Below, piece by piece: positions 7,715-16,559 of a stretch of DNA of 64,000 nucleotides; the first letter of the stretch is position 1; every line of letters starts with the position of its first letter. Made by a program: the position numbers and the translations under genes. Below the pieces are notes generated by a model. The model was not told the origin of the DNA. It was given only the letters and a program-made list of their open reading frames with translations, and did not search any database. This DNA comes from Novosphingobium sp. PP1Y (GTDB lineage Bacteria > Pseudomonadota > Alphaproteobacteria > Sphingomonadales > Sphingomonadaceae): assembly GCF_000253255.1 (NCBI RefSeq), contig NC_015580.1, positions 2,555,001 to 2,619,000 of the forward strand, in the 5' to 3' direction.

Positions 7715-10254
7715 CACACCGCCTCCCGCATTGGCATGTGGGGGAAGGGCGGTCTGTTTGTCCCAAGGATCTCGGCGGGATCGACGCCGGCGAGTTCGCA
7801 CACCGCCTCGAGCGGCGAGCGGCCGGTTCTGAGCAGCGCCTCGAAGGCGGCGACTTCGGTCGGCGCGGAGGTGTTGATCCAGTAGCTGAAGGGATCGACC
7901 ACCAGCCGCGCGATGCCGAGGCCGAGCGGGCTGTCGATGAACACCTCGGAGTAGTTGGGCTTGTTGTTGCGGACCGACTTCAGGAGGTCGAGCACGAAGG
8001 GCGAGTAGTCGAGGATCTTGTTCTCGACCGCCTTGTCGTAAGTCGAACCCTGCAGCAGGAAGCGCGTCGCGGCATTCTCGAGAATGACCTGGCCGGTGCC
8101 GCCGAACAGTAGCAGGTCGTTCATCGACTGCATGACGATGCCGAAGCTGCCCTGGTATTTGCGCGCGCGGCGGTAGCCCTGGCCGAAGGCTTCGGCGAGC
8201 CGCGAGAGATCCTGCCCTTCGGTCCTGGTCATGAACTGCGCGGCTTCGTCGCAGAGCACGAAACGCGGTCGGTCGCGGCCAGAGAGGTAGAGCTCCTGGG
8301 TGACGGCGTTCACCACCACCATCACGACGACGTTGAAGAGGTCGGGCATGTTCTTGAGACGCTCGAGTTCGAGCACCACGAATTCGTCGCGGGAGATGTC
8401 GAGGCTCGAGGGTCCGTTGAAATAATGCCCATAGGCGCCGTCCGAGGCGAAATCCCTCAGGTTGAAGGCAAGCTCGCGCGCGACCGGCACGAGATGATCG
8501 ACCCGGTCGAGATCGCTCATGGTCTGGGCGGGATAGGCGCCGAGCCAGTCGCGCACCGCGTCGATCCCGTCCTCGGCTCGGCCCGTATCGATTGTCCACT
8601 GGACGGCCGACTTGAGCAGGTTCCATTCCGAGGTCGAGACGCCCTTGCGCGTCGCGGCATTGGCCATCTCGGCGACGATCGCGACCGCCATGGCAATTGC
8701 CGACTGCCTGTCCTCGCCGTCGAGCGCCAGTCCCATGTCGAAGGGGTTGAGAACGAGGCGCTCCTCGCCGATGTCGATATAGCGGCCCGAGCACAGCGTG
8801 CAGAGCTTCCGGTACGAGCCGCCGATGTCGATGATGCGGATGAGCGCGCCGGACGCGTAATATTGCTGGCACAGGTTGTTGAGCAGGAAGCTCTTGCCCG
8901 CGCCGCTTTCAGCCGAGACGATGAAGTTGTAATTGTTGATGCGCTGGTCGAAGAGGTCGAGCGTGATGAGCTGGCCCTTGCGCCCCGTATAGAGCAGCGC
9001 CGGACGGCCGCCCCCGCGAAAATCGGTCTGGATCGGCGCCATCAGCACCGCGGCCTTGACCGGCATGCGGAAATCGCGTTCGAGCATCCTCAATGTCTTG
9101 CCGTCGGGATAGAGCCCGAAGGGCAGGCTCATCGGCAACAGGATCGGGTTGAGGTAGCTCTCCTCCTGCATCATGAAGGGGAGGGGCTCCGATTCCCACA
9201 GCCGCTTGGCACGTGCGGCCATTTCGCGCGCCTGGGCGCGGTTTCGGCCGAACACCCAAACACAAGGGATGACGCGCACGAATCGGCTGTTGCCGGCTTC
9301 GTCCAGGACCCAACCGATCTCCTCGATCTGCTTGCCGACCTCGACCGCGAAAGAGCCCGCCGCTTTCTGCGCCGAGAGGATCTGCGCGCGCTTGTGGATC
9401 TCGAAGGCCGAGTGGTCGAACAGGACATTGAGCGTGTAGAGGAACGGCCCGCCGATCTGGTCGCTGTCCTCGGCGCTCCCGCGCATGCCGCCTGTGAGGC
9501 GATTGGCGCGCTCGGCGCTTATCCGCCGTGCCGGCGCCTTGGGGGTGAGGCAGCGCGCGACCTGGTTGCCGAGGAAAACCTCGGGGCCTTCGAACAGGAG
9601 GTCTGGTCCGGCATCGATGATCTGCTTGCGCAAGGGCCTGGGCACGCTGCCGTCGGCGGACCCGCCCACAAAACTGCCGGGCGCTGCCTCGAACACGCCG
9701 TTGAACACCCGGCGGTAGAAGGCCATGATCTCCTCGGGCGGCAGGGAAACGATGCCGAGCTTGGCGAGCTGCTCTTCGATCTGACGCCTTATGTCGGATC
9801 CCAGAGGTTTGCGGGTCTTGACGGCAAGGATCGTGCGGAAATTCCGGATCGGAATGCCGTGGAGGGCACGCAATCCCCGCGTTCCGCCCTGAAGATAGTC
9901 GTAGGTGCGCCGGGCGGAAGCCTGGATCAACGGGTCGTCGCGAGTCTTGAGATCGAGGTAGCTGTCGAGCGCATCGGTGATCAGCGGGTCGGCAAAGCTC
10001 ATAGTCTGAAGCACCGTGCCCGGCTCAAAATGGATGTTGAGAAGCCCGAGCAAGGCACTGTGAACATGGGAGAACATATAGGCCGAAGGCACCAGCTCCC
10101 AAGCATAACCCCAACCGTCGTCAATGGTGAGGAAGGCTTCCTCCTCTTCGACCCAGGCGACCAGCGGCAGATGGTCCGAATAGGAATCGCGCGCGACATG
10201 GCGCCGAAGCGCGGCGAAGCTGAGGCCGCCGGTGTCGTTGGAACCCGCGCTCAC
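7714..10254 (-). CDS. traC: TraC, type-F T4SS assembly ATPase (VirB4 family)
   Basis: 846 aa (F TraC is 875). ATG 10254 overlaps the traV stop. The N-terminal domain (residues about 30-260) has the TraC start YSDHLPLVAWVEEEEAFLTIDDGWGYAWEL. Walker A SAESGAGKSFLLNN lies at about residue 445-458, and Walker B RFVLCDEAAQFM at about 665-676. A conserved arginine-rich stretch follows (AFGQGYRRARKYQGSFGIVMQSMNDL). Family knowledge: cytoplasmic/inner-membrane hexameric ATPase powering pilus assembly and retraction. Strong identification; a long antisense open frame across it is a composition artefact. Confidence 0.96.
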   Translation of the reverse strand: MSAGSNDTGGLSFAALRRHVARDSYSDHLPLVAWVEEEEAFLTIDDGWGYAWELVPSAYMFSHVHSALLGLLNIHFEPGTVLQTMSFADPLITDALDSYLDLKTRDDPLIQASARRTYDYLQGGTRGLRALHGIPIRNFRTILAVKTRKPLGSDIRRQIEEQLAKLGIVSLPPEEIMAFYRRVFNGVFEAAPGSFVGGSADGSVPRPLRKQIIDAGPDLLFEGPEVFLGNQVARCLTPKAPARRISAERANRLTGGMRGSAEDSDQIGGPFLYTLNVLFDHSAFEIHKRAQILSAQKAAGSFAVEVGKQIEEIGWVLDEAGNSRFVRVIPCVWVFGRNRAQAREMAARAKRLWESEPLPFMMQEESYLNPILLPMSLPFGLYPDGKTLRMLERDFRMPVKAAVLMAPIQTDFRGGGRPALLYTGRKGQLITLDLFDQRINNYNFIVSAESGAGKSFLLNNLCQQYYASGALIRIIDIGGSYRKLCTLCSGRYIDIGEERLVLNPFDMGLALDGEDRQSAIAMAVAIVAEMANAATRKGVSTSEWNLLKSAVQWTIDTGRAEDGIDAVRDWLGAYPAQTMSDLDRVDHLVPVARELAFNLRDFASDGAYGHYFNGPSSLDISRDEFVVLELERLKNMPDLFNVVVMVVVNAVTQELYLSGRDRPRFVLCDEAAQFMTRTEGQDLSRLAEAFGQGYRRARKYQGSFGIVMQSMNDLLLFGGTGQVILENAATRFLLQGSTYDKAVENKILDYSPFVLDLLKSVRNNKPNYSEVFIDSPLGLGIARLVVDPFSYWINTSAPTEVAAFEALLRTGRSPLEAVCELAGVDPAEILGTNRPPFPHMPMREAV

Positions 10255-10961
10255 CGCTTCGGCTCCTTGACCGGAGCGAGAGCGGGGGCGGGCACGGTGG
10301 CAGGCGGATCGATATTGCCAGTCGCCTTCTCGCGCAGTTGCCCCAGCACCGGGAGCTGGCTGGCTGGCGAAACAGGTTCGACCAGATAGCCGCCAACCAC
10401 CCAGGAGGGCTTGTCGAGGATCGAATAGACATAGCGCGGCATGTAGAGCCGGTCGGGCCGCTGCCGGTCGGCATAGGGCAGGATCAGCGTGCGCACCGCT
10501 TGGGCAGGTTTCAGCATCGGCGTTTCGGGCTGGTCGATCAGCCCCTGGAGCTCGCGGTAGACACTGTCGCGATAGCCGGCAAAGGCGCTCGGCCCTGGTT
10601 TGCCGCGTGCCTGCGCTGTGCGTTTCGCACCGGACGCCATGGCCTCGACCGAAGCCGACTTCGCCTTGCGCAGCAGTTTCCTGTCGCGGGTGACGGCGGA
10701 ATCGGAGCGCGGTGGACGCCCCGCCACGGCATCTTCATAGGCCTTCTCGGGGTGAATGCATTGGCCGTGGTCGGGGTTCTTGCACGAGAATTTCTCGGAA
10801 TAGGGCGACATGACCGAACCGATCGTCGCACAGGCTGAGAGCGGCAGCGCCGCGGCGACGAGCAGCAGCATGTGTGGACGGCGTTGGCGTCGCCGCACGG
10901 CGGACACGGGAATGTCCATGAGCGAATCTCCGAATTGGGGGTGAGGGTGAAGACGGGGCAT
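10251..10961 (-). CDS. traV: TraV, type-F T4SS outer-membrane lipoprotein
   Basis: 236 aa if started at ATG 10961 (sharing one base with the traB stop); an internal ATG at 10919 (MDIPVSAVRRRQRR) gives a more normal signal-peptide length. The lipobox ALPLSAC puts the lipidated Cys about residue 44 of the long form. The conserved FSCKNPDHGQCIHPEKAYEDA follows directly. The C-terminal LYMPRYVYSILDKPSWVVGGYLV is typical of TraV. Family knowledge: VirB7-like lipoprotein that anchors TraK and TraB in the outer-membrane core complex. The stop overlaps the traC start (ATGA). Confidence 0.92.
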   Translation of the reverse strand: MPRLHPHPQFGDSLMDIPVSAVRRRQRRPHMLLLVAAALPLSACATIGSVMSPYSEKFSCKNPDHGQCIHPEKAYEDAVAGRPPRSDSAVTRDRKLLRKAKSASVEAMASGAKRTAQARGKPGPSAFAGYRDSVYRELQGLIDQPETPMLKPAQAVRTLILPYADRQRPDRLYMPRYVYSILDKPSWVVGGYLVEPVSPASQLPVLGQLREKATGNIDPPATVPAPALAPVKEPKR

Positions 10962-12286
10962 CAGAAGTGACTTTCCACGCTGGGCTTGATCTCGAGGGTG
11001 ACGCCCTCCTGAATGACCACGACGACCTCCTTGGCAGCGCCGACCTCGACGATCGGTCCGGCCTGACGCGCAAGGTCGAGGTAGAAGTCGGTCAGCTTGT
11101 CCGAGGACTTGGAAAGCCCCCCGGCGATACCGGTCTTGGCCGCATCGCCCGCATCGAGCGTGCGCACCGTGCCGAGCGCCGAGGTCGAGGTCGAACCGAA
11201 AGTGTTCTCGACCGACTGGCTGATGCCGCTGATGGTGCCGGCGAGGAAGCTTCGCGCCAGCGCCGCGCCGGCGCGAGTCACCACCCGGCCCGACAGGCCC
11301 TTCTTGCCGTCGGCGTCGACGAAGAAGCCCTTGACCGGCTGATCGACCACCGAGTGTTCGTCGAAATCGACGCAGGACAGCGAGACCAGCTGGACCTCGA
11401 CGCGCTCCTTGGCGAGGCTGCCGGTCGCATTGCCGATGACGAAACAGCCCGAAAGGTTCGCCTTGACATCATTGGGGAGCACGGCGGGCGCCTGGACGCG
11501 GGCGATGATCGGTTCCGGATTCGAGGTCGCGTCCCGGCTCGCCAGCGCGTCCACCCCCGTCAGCAGCCGCGCCTTCATGAAACCAGGCGGCAAATAGATC
11601 GTCCGATTCTTTTTTTTCGAGTCTGCGGCATTTCCCGCACCGTCCTTCGGAATGACCGGACTGGTTGCCGCGCCGATCGAACCAACGACTTTCTCAACTG
11701 GCGGTGCCGGCGGCGCCGCCGGAGGCACCGGCGGGATGGGCGCCGAAGGCAAGGCCGTATCGGCTTCGGATGGCGAGGGCGGGAAGGGCGGTGCCGCTCC
11801 AGGCAGTGCGGGCGGCAGAGCCCCGCTATCGTTATCCTCGCCAGCTACAGCCGCACCATGCGGCACGACCTTGCCTTCCTCGATCGCGGTCACCCGGTCG
11901 CCGAGCAGCTGCTGGCCGTCGAGGATCTTCTTGAAATCGCCGCGCAGCTTCTCCTCGAGACTGTCGCCGCGCAGCCCCGCACCCATGTCGAGCTTGGATG
12001 CAGCAGGCGCGACCTTCTCAGGTGCATCGCCGCGGCTTGCCAGGTAAAGACCACCGCCCAGAACCGCGATCGTGCCCGCGAGTGCCGCTTGCTTGACCCT
12101 CAGCCTCGCGGTCGAACCGAGCGCGTCCCAGCGGGTCTTCCAGTCGGCAAATGCGGGCAGGCGCGCCTGCTTGCCATCGGCCAAGGCCTGCTGCGCCAAA
12201 TGTGCGCGATACGAATGCTCCGCGCCGGGCGCTTCGGTGCTCGGCGAGCGAGCGCCCTCATCTGCGGGCTTGTCGTCGGCGCTCAT
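10961..12286 (-). CDS. traB: TraB, type-F T4SS core complex protein (VirB10 family)
   Basis: 441 aa. ATG 12286 overlaps the traK stop. Cytoplasmic N-terminus (about 60 residues), one inner-membrane span (AALAGTIAVLGGGLYLA), a helical stretch (LEEKLRGDFKKILDGQQLLGDRVTAIEEG), and a Pro-rich region (about residues 150-200: PAPPVEKV and PPVPPAAPPAPP) that would span the periplasm. Next is the conserved VirB10-like domain beginning IYLPPGFMKARLLTGVDAL, with FVIGNATGSLAKERVEVQLVSLSCVD and GVVTRAGAAL-type sequence. Family knowledge: TraB links inner membrane and outer-membrane core with TraV and TraK. Confidence 0.95.
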   Translation of the reverse strand: MSADDKPADEGARSPSTEAPGAEHSYRAHLAQQALADGKQARLPAFADWKTRWDALGSTARLRVKQAALAGTIAVLGGGLYLASRGDAPEKVAPAASKLDMGAGLRGDSLEEKLRGDFKKILDGQQLLGDRVTAIEEGKVVPHGAAVAGEDNDSGALPPALPGAAPPFPPSPSEADTALPSAPIPPVPPAAPPAPPVEKVVGSIGAATSPVIPKDGAGNAADSKKKNRTIYLPPGFMKARLLTGVDALASRDATSNPEPIIARVQAPAVLPNDVKANLSGCFVIGNATGSLAKERVEVQLVSLSCVDFDEHSVVDQPVKGFFVDADGKKGLSGRVVTRAGAALARSFLAGTISGISQSVENTFGSTSTSALGTVRTLDAGDAAKTGIAGGLSKSSDKLTDFYLDLARQAGPIVEVGAAKEVVVVIQEGVTLEIKPSVESHF

Positions 12287-13080
12287 TGCTCTTCTCCCCG
12301 GCGCACAACAATGAGCCGCGCGGTCTCGCCGGCTTTCAGCGACAGCCGGTCAAGCGAGACAGCGAAGATGTTGGCGCCGAGCGCGCGGTCGAGGAACGCC
12401 CGCTCATCCAGCACCACGTCGGCACCGGCGGTGACCAGATACTCCGATGCCGACAGCCCCGCGCCTTCGATCGCCACGCGGCGGCGCTCGCTAAGCCTCG
12501 CGGCGGGAAGTCCGGCCAGGATCATGCTGTCGCTGCGCGGCGCGACTTCGGCAAAGCTCGCTGGCACCCGGTCCTGCAGCAGCGCCAGCGTGATCGAAAC
12601 CGCGCGGTCTTCCTCGACCAGCGGCCCCAACAGGTCGGCATTCGCCTTGGCCCGTTGGCTCGCGCCCGGCGCCAGCGTCACCGTCTGCGCCGGAATGTCC
12701 GAAGGTTCGGCGTAGAGCGGGTAGATCGCTCCGTTGCATGAGATGAAGAATTCGGACGGGGTCGTCACATAGCTGCGCGTGACCTGCCCGGAGTCATCGG
12801 TCTCCTTGACCAGGAACTTGATCCAGGCGTCCGCCCCGGCTTTCTCGACCGCGATCGCCTTTTCCGCCGAGAACTTGACGTCCTCGATTTCGCCGCCCTC
12901 GCAGATCACATGGTTGATGTCACGATTGGACAGGCGAATGCTGCTCGTCTGATCGGGTAGCGCGATGATCGGCTGATTTGGCGCTTGAGCCATAGCGGGC
13001 GCGGTGGGCGTCAGGATCAAGGCGGTGAGCAGCACCGCCGGGCAGGCGCTTGTGCGCCGCCGTTTACCGGGTTTCGGCAT
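12283..13080 (-). CDS. traK: TraK, type-F T4SS secretin-like core protein (VirB9 role)
   Basis: 265 aa from ATG 13080 (MPKPGKRRRTSACPAVL). The start overlaps the traE end by 17 bases. Signal peptide with cleavage after APAMA. The TraK domain begins LPDQTSSIRLSNRDINHVICEGGEIEDVKFSAEKAI, followed by YVTTPSEFFISCNGAIYPLYAEPSDIPAQTVTL and a C-terminal beta-rich half ending TARLIVVRRGEEQ. F TraK is 242 aa. Role: periplasmic/outer-membrane ring of the core complex with TraV and TraB. The gene stop overlaps the traB start as ATGA. Confidence 0.92.
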   Translation of the reverse strand: MPKPGKRRRTSACPAVLLTALILTPTAPAMAQAPNQPIIALPDQTSSIRLSNRDINHVICEGGEIEDVKFSAEKAIAVEKAGADAWIKFLVKETDDSGQVTRSYVTTPSEFFISCNGAIYPLYAEPSDIPAQTVTLAPGASQRAKANADLLGPLVEEDRAVSITLALLQDRVPASFAEVAPRSDSMILAGLPAARLSERRRVAIEGAGLSASEYLVTAGADVVLDERAFLDRALGANIFAVSLDRLSLKAGETARLIVVRRGEEQ

Positions 13081-13702
13081 CGAAATTTTCCTCTGTGAGC
13101 CTGGTGAGCCAGAAGCGGCCATTGTCGATCGCGTAACCGATATGGAGATTGCCGCGGAACTTGCGGATCACCCCGCCAATGACGCGGACCTTCTCGACAG
13201 GCACGACGATGTCGGTCTTGTCCCAAGTGACGGGCTGGTCGGGGCGAATATACGTCGCGATCGACAGCGTCGGATTGTCGGCCAGCTCGTCGAGAATGCC
13301 GTTGAAGCTGTCGCGCATGGCGTTGTAGGCGCTGGGATGGGCGAGGCTCAGCAGTTCCTGGAACTGCTTGTCGGCGCTGTAGGCCGAATAGGTGCCCGAC
13401 AGACTAACGATGTTGCGGGTCATGGTTCTGAGATACGCGGCCGAGGGCGTATTGCCGGTCACATAGAGATCGCCACCTGCCCCGAATGGCACGATCACCG
13501 TGCGCTGGTTCTGGTTGGTGGTGTAGATCAGCGTACCGAGCACCGCGCTCACGCCGAACATCCCTGCAATCGCGAACTTCAGGAGCCGGTTCTCCTCGAA
13601 GAGGTTCGCCGAGCCCTGCAGGTAGCGATGGAGGCCGTAGCTCGCGGGCTTTCCCGCCAGGGGATCCTCGTCTGACCGCTTGCGGAATTTGAGAAAGGGC
13701 AT
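13064..13702 (-). CDS. traE: TraE, type-F T4SS inner-membrane protein (VirB5/VirB8-like)
   Basis: 212 aa from ATG 13702. One membrane span near the N-terminus (FAIAGMFGVSAVLGTLIYT, about residues 44-62), then the conserved periplasmic part: VPFGAGGDLYVTGNTPSAAYLRTMTRNIVSLSGTYS, LSLAHPSAYNAMRDSFNGILD, and a C-terminal VEKVRVIGGVIRKFRGNLHIGYAIDNGRFWLT. F TraE is 188 aa; the extra residues are an N-terminal extension. Needed for pilus assembly. Spaced 8 bases after traL. Confidence 0.94.
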   Translation of the reverse strand: MPFLKFRKRSDEDPLAGKPASYGLHRYLQGSANLFEENRLLKFAIAGMFGVSAVLGTLIYTTNQNQRTVIVPFGAGGDLYVTGNTPSAAYLRTMTRNIVSLSGTYSAYSADKQFQELLSLAHPSAYNAMRDSFNGILDELADNPTLSIATYIRPDQPVTWDKTDIVVPVEKVRVIGGVIRKFRGNLHIGYAIDNGRFWLTRLTEENFDAETR

Positions 13703-13710
13703 GGGCGTCC

Positions 13711-13977
13711 TCACTCGAAGAAGCGGGTCTGGGTCGGACCCGGATAGTGACGGAAAGCGACCAGCCCCCAGCGCCAGGCGAGGTGCGAGAGAAACCCGCG
13801 CGGCTTCGATCGCTTCCAGGGAATGAAAAGGAGAAGGGCGCCGATGAGCGTCCAGCCGACCAGTCCGCCGACGATGACCGCGACGAAGATGGTCGACATC
13901 ACCAGGATGAACTCGTCCGAGCCAAACCAGAGGATCTGGACCGGGCCGTGCAGATACTGGGGCAGACGCTCGTCCAA
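13711..13977 (-). CDS. traL: TraL, type-F T4SS inner-membrane protein
   Basis: 88 aa, matching the 91 aa of F TraL. The start is a TTG at 13977, chosen because a strong Shine-Dalgarno (AGGAGAAGG) lies about 5 bases upstream and no in-frame ATG fits. MDERLPQYLHGPVQILWFGSDEF is typical of TraL. Two hydrophobic segments in the middle (VMSTIFVAVIVGGLVGWTLIGALLLFIPW) and a C-terminal WGLVAFRHYPGP motif. Role: small membrane protein (VirB3 counterpart) required for pilus assembly. Confidence 0.92.
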   Translation of the reverse strand: MDERLPQYLHGPVQILWFGSDEFILVMSTIFVAVIVGGLVGWTLIGALLLFIPWKRSKPRGFLSHLAWRWGLVAFRHYPGPTQTRFFE

Positions 13978-14028
13978 TGCCCTTCTCCTCCTGCTTCATG
14001 ACACCCGTCGTCAGGGGTCATTTCCGAA

Positions 14029-14043
14029 GGCCGACCATCGGCC
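14029..14043. other. stem-loop in the traA-traL gap
   Basis: Perfect 6-base arms GGCCGA and TCGGCC with a 3-base loop, located 65 bases downstream of the traA stop and 52 bases before the traL start on the minus strand. No T-run follows. Such hairpins after pilin genes often protect the pilin mRNA or partly terminate transcription; that role is inferred from position only. Confidence 0.4.
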
Positions 14044-14107
14044 TCCAGCTCGTGTCAGGGCGCTCCGGATTCCGCTCCACATCGGGAGCCGGAGCGTCCC
14101 TCGTGGA

Positions 14108-14422
14108 TCAGATCACCATGCCGAAGGTCTGGAGGATGGTGTCCGACTTGATCAGGCAGACCGCGGCGACGATGGTCGGGATGCCGACCATGACGTTCGA
14201 AAACAGGCGGCTGACACCGAACAGAAAGGCCGCGACGCCGCCGACAAAGCCGAGCGGACCCTTGACCCCCTTGTTCACGACAATGTCGTAGATGTCGTAG
14301 CCGAGGTCGCCCGCCGCTGGCGCGGTGAAGGCATGGGCGCTGGTGCTCGCCAGCGCGAGGACGGCCAAAGGGACGCCGAGATTGGCGATCCCCAGTGCGT
14401 GACTGCGAAGTGTCTTGATCAT
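14108..14422 (-). CDS. traA: TraA, type-F conjugative pilin precursor
   Basis: 104 aa from ATG 14422, with GGAG 7 bases upstream. Long leader (MIKTLRSHALGIANLGVPLAVL) with likely cleavage after ASTSAHA, leaving a mature pilin of about 73 residues; F pilin is 70. The mature part has two hydrophobic helices separated by a short basic loop (VSRLFSNV), the pilin topology. It lies directly ahead of traL-traE as in F. A short inverted repeat follows the stop (14029-14043), which may allow differential expression of pilin. An S26 peptidase in the operon could process it. Confidence 0.88.
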   Translation of the reverse strand: MIKTLRSHALGIANLGVPLAVLALASTSAHAFTAPAAGDLGYDIYDIVVNKGVKGPLGFVGGVAAFLFGVSRLFSNVMVGIPTIVAAVCLIKSDTILQTFGMVI

Positions 14423-14552
14423 CTTGCTACTCCGGTTGGTGAAGCCACCCGAATTTCTGCCTGCCGGCATCGATGAAGATCGCTGTCGGCCGACGCGCGC
14501 GGTGGGCGGCTCCAAGCTGGCCGCGAGCGCCGGCATTCCGGTCCGCCCGGAC

Positions 14553-14568
14553 CCGGCCGCTCGGCCGG
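14553..14568. other. stem-loop between dsbC and traA
   Basis: The gap between dsbC (stop 14624) and traA (start 14422) is 200 bases, far longer than other spacings in this operon. It contains a perfect 7-base inverted repeat (CCGGCCG / CGGCCGG, 2-base loop) and a smaller one at 14541-14552. A separate pilin promoter or an mRNA-processing site could lie here; I see no clear -35/-10 pair. Confidence 0.35.
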
Positions 14569-14623
14569 AGGACAGGCGTCCGCCATGTAGGATGGGTTGC
14601 GGCGAGCGGCGCCGCGCCGCCCG

Positions 14624-15436
14624 TCAGCGCGCGGCATCGACGCTCCCCTTCTTGCCGTCGAGGAAGGCCTCGAGCTCGGCCTGCTGGAAACCCGAAATGA
14701 GCTTGCCGTTGACGATCAGCGTCGGCGTGCCAGCGACGCCTATTTCGCGCACGATCTCGGCATCGGCCGCGACCTTGGTCGCGCCTGCGGCGCATTTTGC
14801 CAGTTCTTTGGGCGCGGCGCCGGCATAGATGGCGTGGAATGCGGCCTCCCGGTCGGGCGAGCACAGGATGTGCTCGGCCTTGGCGGCCGCCGCCGGGTGA
14901 ATCCCGCTGACGAAATAGACCAGCCTTCGCACCGGCTTGCCCTCGGCCGTCTTCGCCGCCCAGAACTTTTCCAGCGCGCGGCAATAGGGGCAGTCGGGGT
15001 CGGTGAACTCGATCACCGTCGGCGCCTTATCGGGGCCGATCACCAGCGCCTTGGCCGGATCGATCAGCTTCAGCCGCTTGCGCGCGCTCGCTTCCTGGGC
15101 AAGCGCCGTGACATTGACGCCGTTGCGGTCGTAGACGGTGGCGAACAGGATGTGCTCGCTTGCCGGCGCGTAATAGAGGATCCGCCCGCCCGCGATCGCC
15201 TGATAGATCGGACCCTTGACCGGCGCCGGCCCGAAATCCTCGAACTTCAGATTGGTGAACGTCTCGTGGAGCTGACGCTGAGCGGCTTCGGCCGCTTCGC
15301 TGAGCACCCTGGTCGCACCTTGGGCTTCGGACTTGGCGTCGCCGTCCGGCGCGGCCAGCGCGGCGCTGGCACCCAGGAGCAGCGCGAGGCCGCAGGTCGC
15401 GGCATAAAGCTGACCGTACTTAGCGAGTTTCGCCAT
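14624..15436 (-). CDS. dsbC: DsbC/DsbG-family thiol:disulfide interchange protein
   Basis: 270 aa from ATG 15436. Signal peptide (YAATCGLALLLGASAALA), an N-terminal dimerisation region (residues about 55-120) and a thioredoxin fold with the active-site CPYC in FTDPDCPYCRALEKF (about residue 160) and a cis-Pro loop GVAGTPTLIVNG. Family knowledge: periplasmic disulfide isomerase. Several products of this operon (both TraN halves, TraU) are Cys-rich, so it probably supplies the isomerase for their folding, the role TrbB plays in F. It overlaps the end of the preceding small gene by 17 bases. Confidence 0.9.
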   Translation of the reverse strand: MAKLAKYGQLYAATCGLALLLGASAALAAPDGDAKSEAQGATRVLSEAAEAAQRQLHETFTNLKFEDFGPAPVKGPIYQAIAGGRILYYAPASEHILFATVYDRNGVNVTALAQEASARKRLKLIDPAKALVIGPDKAPTVIEFTDPDCPYCRALEKFWAAKTAEGKPVRRLVYFVSGIHPAAAAKAEHILCSPDREAAFHAIYAGAAPKELAKCAAGATKVAADAEIVREIGVAGTPTLIVNGKLISGFQQAELEAFLDGKKGSVDAAR

Positions 15437-15713
15437 GGGAGATGTCCTTCTGTTGGGAGGGGAGAAGCGCCGTCCGATCGATGTGGACGCTGGCACCAAG
15501 GGGAATTGCACCACGCGGAAATGGGATGTTCTGCGGCTCTCGCGGTGTCTCGCAGCGGATGAAGAAGCCGCCGTCAGCCTGGGCGATGACGAGGCGCGGG
15601 TGCCGCGGCTGCGGAACGACCGGTCGGGGGTGCCGCGCCGGATGGGCCTCGGCCGTGCCCGCCACAAGCGCCAGCAGTGCAAGGCTCAAGCAGATCCTTC
15701 GATATCGATACAT
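15420..15713 (-). CDS. small secreted protein, first gene of tra operon
   Basis: 97 aa from ATG 15713, with AGGAAG 7 bases upstream. Clear signal peptide RICLSLALLALVAGTAEA, then a Pro/His/Arg-rich stretch (HPARHPRPVVPQPRHPRLV), and a tail with a single Cys (FFIRCETPREPQNI ... PRGAIPLGASV). Family unknown. It is the most upstream gene of the minus-strand transfer run, and its stop overlaps the dsbC start, so co-expression with dsbC is likely. Its own upstream region, 15714-15987, must hold the operon promoter. Confidence 0.6.
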   Translation of the reverse strand: MYRYRRICLSLALLALVAGTAEAHPARHPRPVVPQPRHPRLVIAQADGGFFIRCETPREPQNIPFPRGAIPLGASVHIDRTALLPSQQKDISHGETR

Positions 15714-15987
15714 TGACCGCTTCCTGCCCGTGGTTGGTGCACCCGGTTCTGGAACCCCACGAGCGGGGAGCCGTTATCGGATGCAGTTCGTGGGAGAAGG
15801 AATGGTGTGTTTGACTTCAAAGCCGCAAGGTGCAGGCCATTGTCATGCGGTTAGGCTTGCGTCATCGTTCGAAGCGCCAGCGAGTTACGCTTTTGGTTAC
15901 TAATTCGTTGTAGATGTGCCCGGTCGAGGAGCCGGCGGGAGGAATTCGAGGATCGGCTCAGCAAGATGAGAAGGGACGAGTCGCGCG
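15714..15987. other. divergent intergenic region, tra operon vs regulatory module
   Basis: 274 bases between the minus-strand transfer operon and the plus-strand regulatory genes. It should contain promoters in both directions. A short dyad GGTTC-TG-GAACC occurs at about 15745-15756, close to the tra side, and could be an operator. No convincing sigma-70 hexamers were identified by eye. Confidence 0.4.
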
Positions 15988-16464
15988 GTGGGAAGGGTAT
16001 CGAGAACCTTCAAACTGAAACTGTCGCCCGCCGGGGTCGAGCTGTTCCTCGACTGTCATTGCCGGCTTGGCCATCTCGTCAAGGAACTGCTTCCCTTTGG
16101 CAACACACTTTACTGCGCGCTTCTCTATCTGGATCACGTCGATGTGCAGCTCATTGCTGACGATCTGAAAACCTTGAGGGATTCAGGGCTCAATGGGGAT
16201 CGCGTCTGCTTCGTCGGCGCCCCCCTGTCGCTGACCGATGTCATGTCGCGGGTCGCCGCGCGGCTCGGACCCGCGTCGCAGCGGCGCGGACCAACGGCCC
16301 TCAATTCGCGGCTGTTCATCGTTGCGCTGAAGCAGTTTCGCCTCGCGCCGTCCGAAGCAATCCTTGGCGCCTATGACGAAATGCTCAGTCAAGCGGGCGA
16401 TTATTTGAAGATCGGTAAGACATTGCGGTCACGTCGTACGGAGCTCGGACCGATCGGGCAATAA
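15988..16464 (+). CDS. hypothetical protein, ICE regulatory module
   Basis: 158 aa from GTG 15988, the only in-frame start after the upstream stop at 15967; a GAGAAGGG lies about 11 bases upstream, rather far. Soluble, Leu-rich, mixed charge. Stretches such as ALLYLDHVDVQLIADDLKTLRDSGLNGDRVCFVG and TALNSRLFIVALKQFRLAPSEAILGAY look like folded alpha/beta protein. No HTH or known motif recognised. It is the first plus-strand gene divergent from the tra operon, where transfer regulators often lie. Confidence 0.6.
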   Translation: MGRVSRTFKLKLSPAGVELFLDCHCRLGHLVKELLPFGNTLYCALLYLDHVDVQLIADDLKTLRDSGLNGDRVCFVGAPLSLTDVMSRVAARLGPASQRRGPTALNSRLFIVALKQFRLAPSEAILGAYDEMLSQAGDYLKIGKTLRSRRTELGPIGQ

Positions 16465-16559
16465 TGGCCTGAATTTCGATTGACCAATTGTGTATCAGAC
16501 ACCAATTCCTGACTGTCGAGCTGCCGTGGCGGGCGATTAGCTGCAGTCAGGAGTAGGTG

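Noticed and set aside
8425..10389. 654-codon open frame on the plus strand opposite traC and traV
   Set aside because: Antisense shadow in GC-rich DNA; its product has no motif and traC on the other strand is certain.
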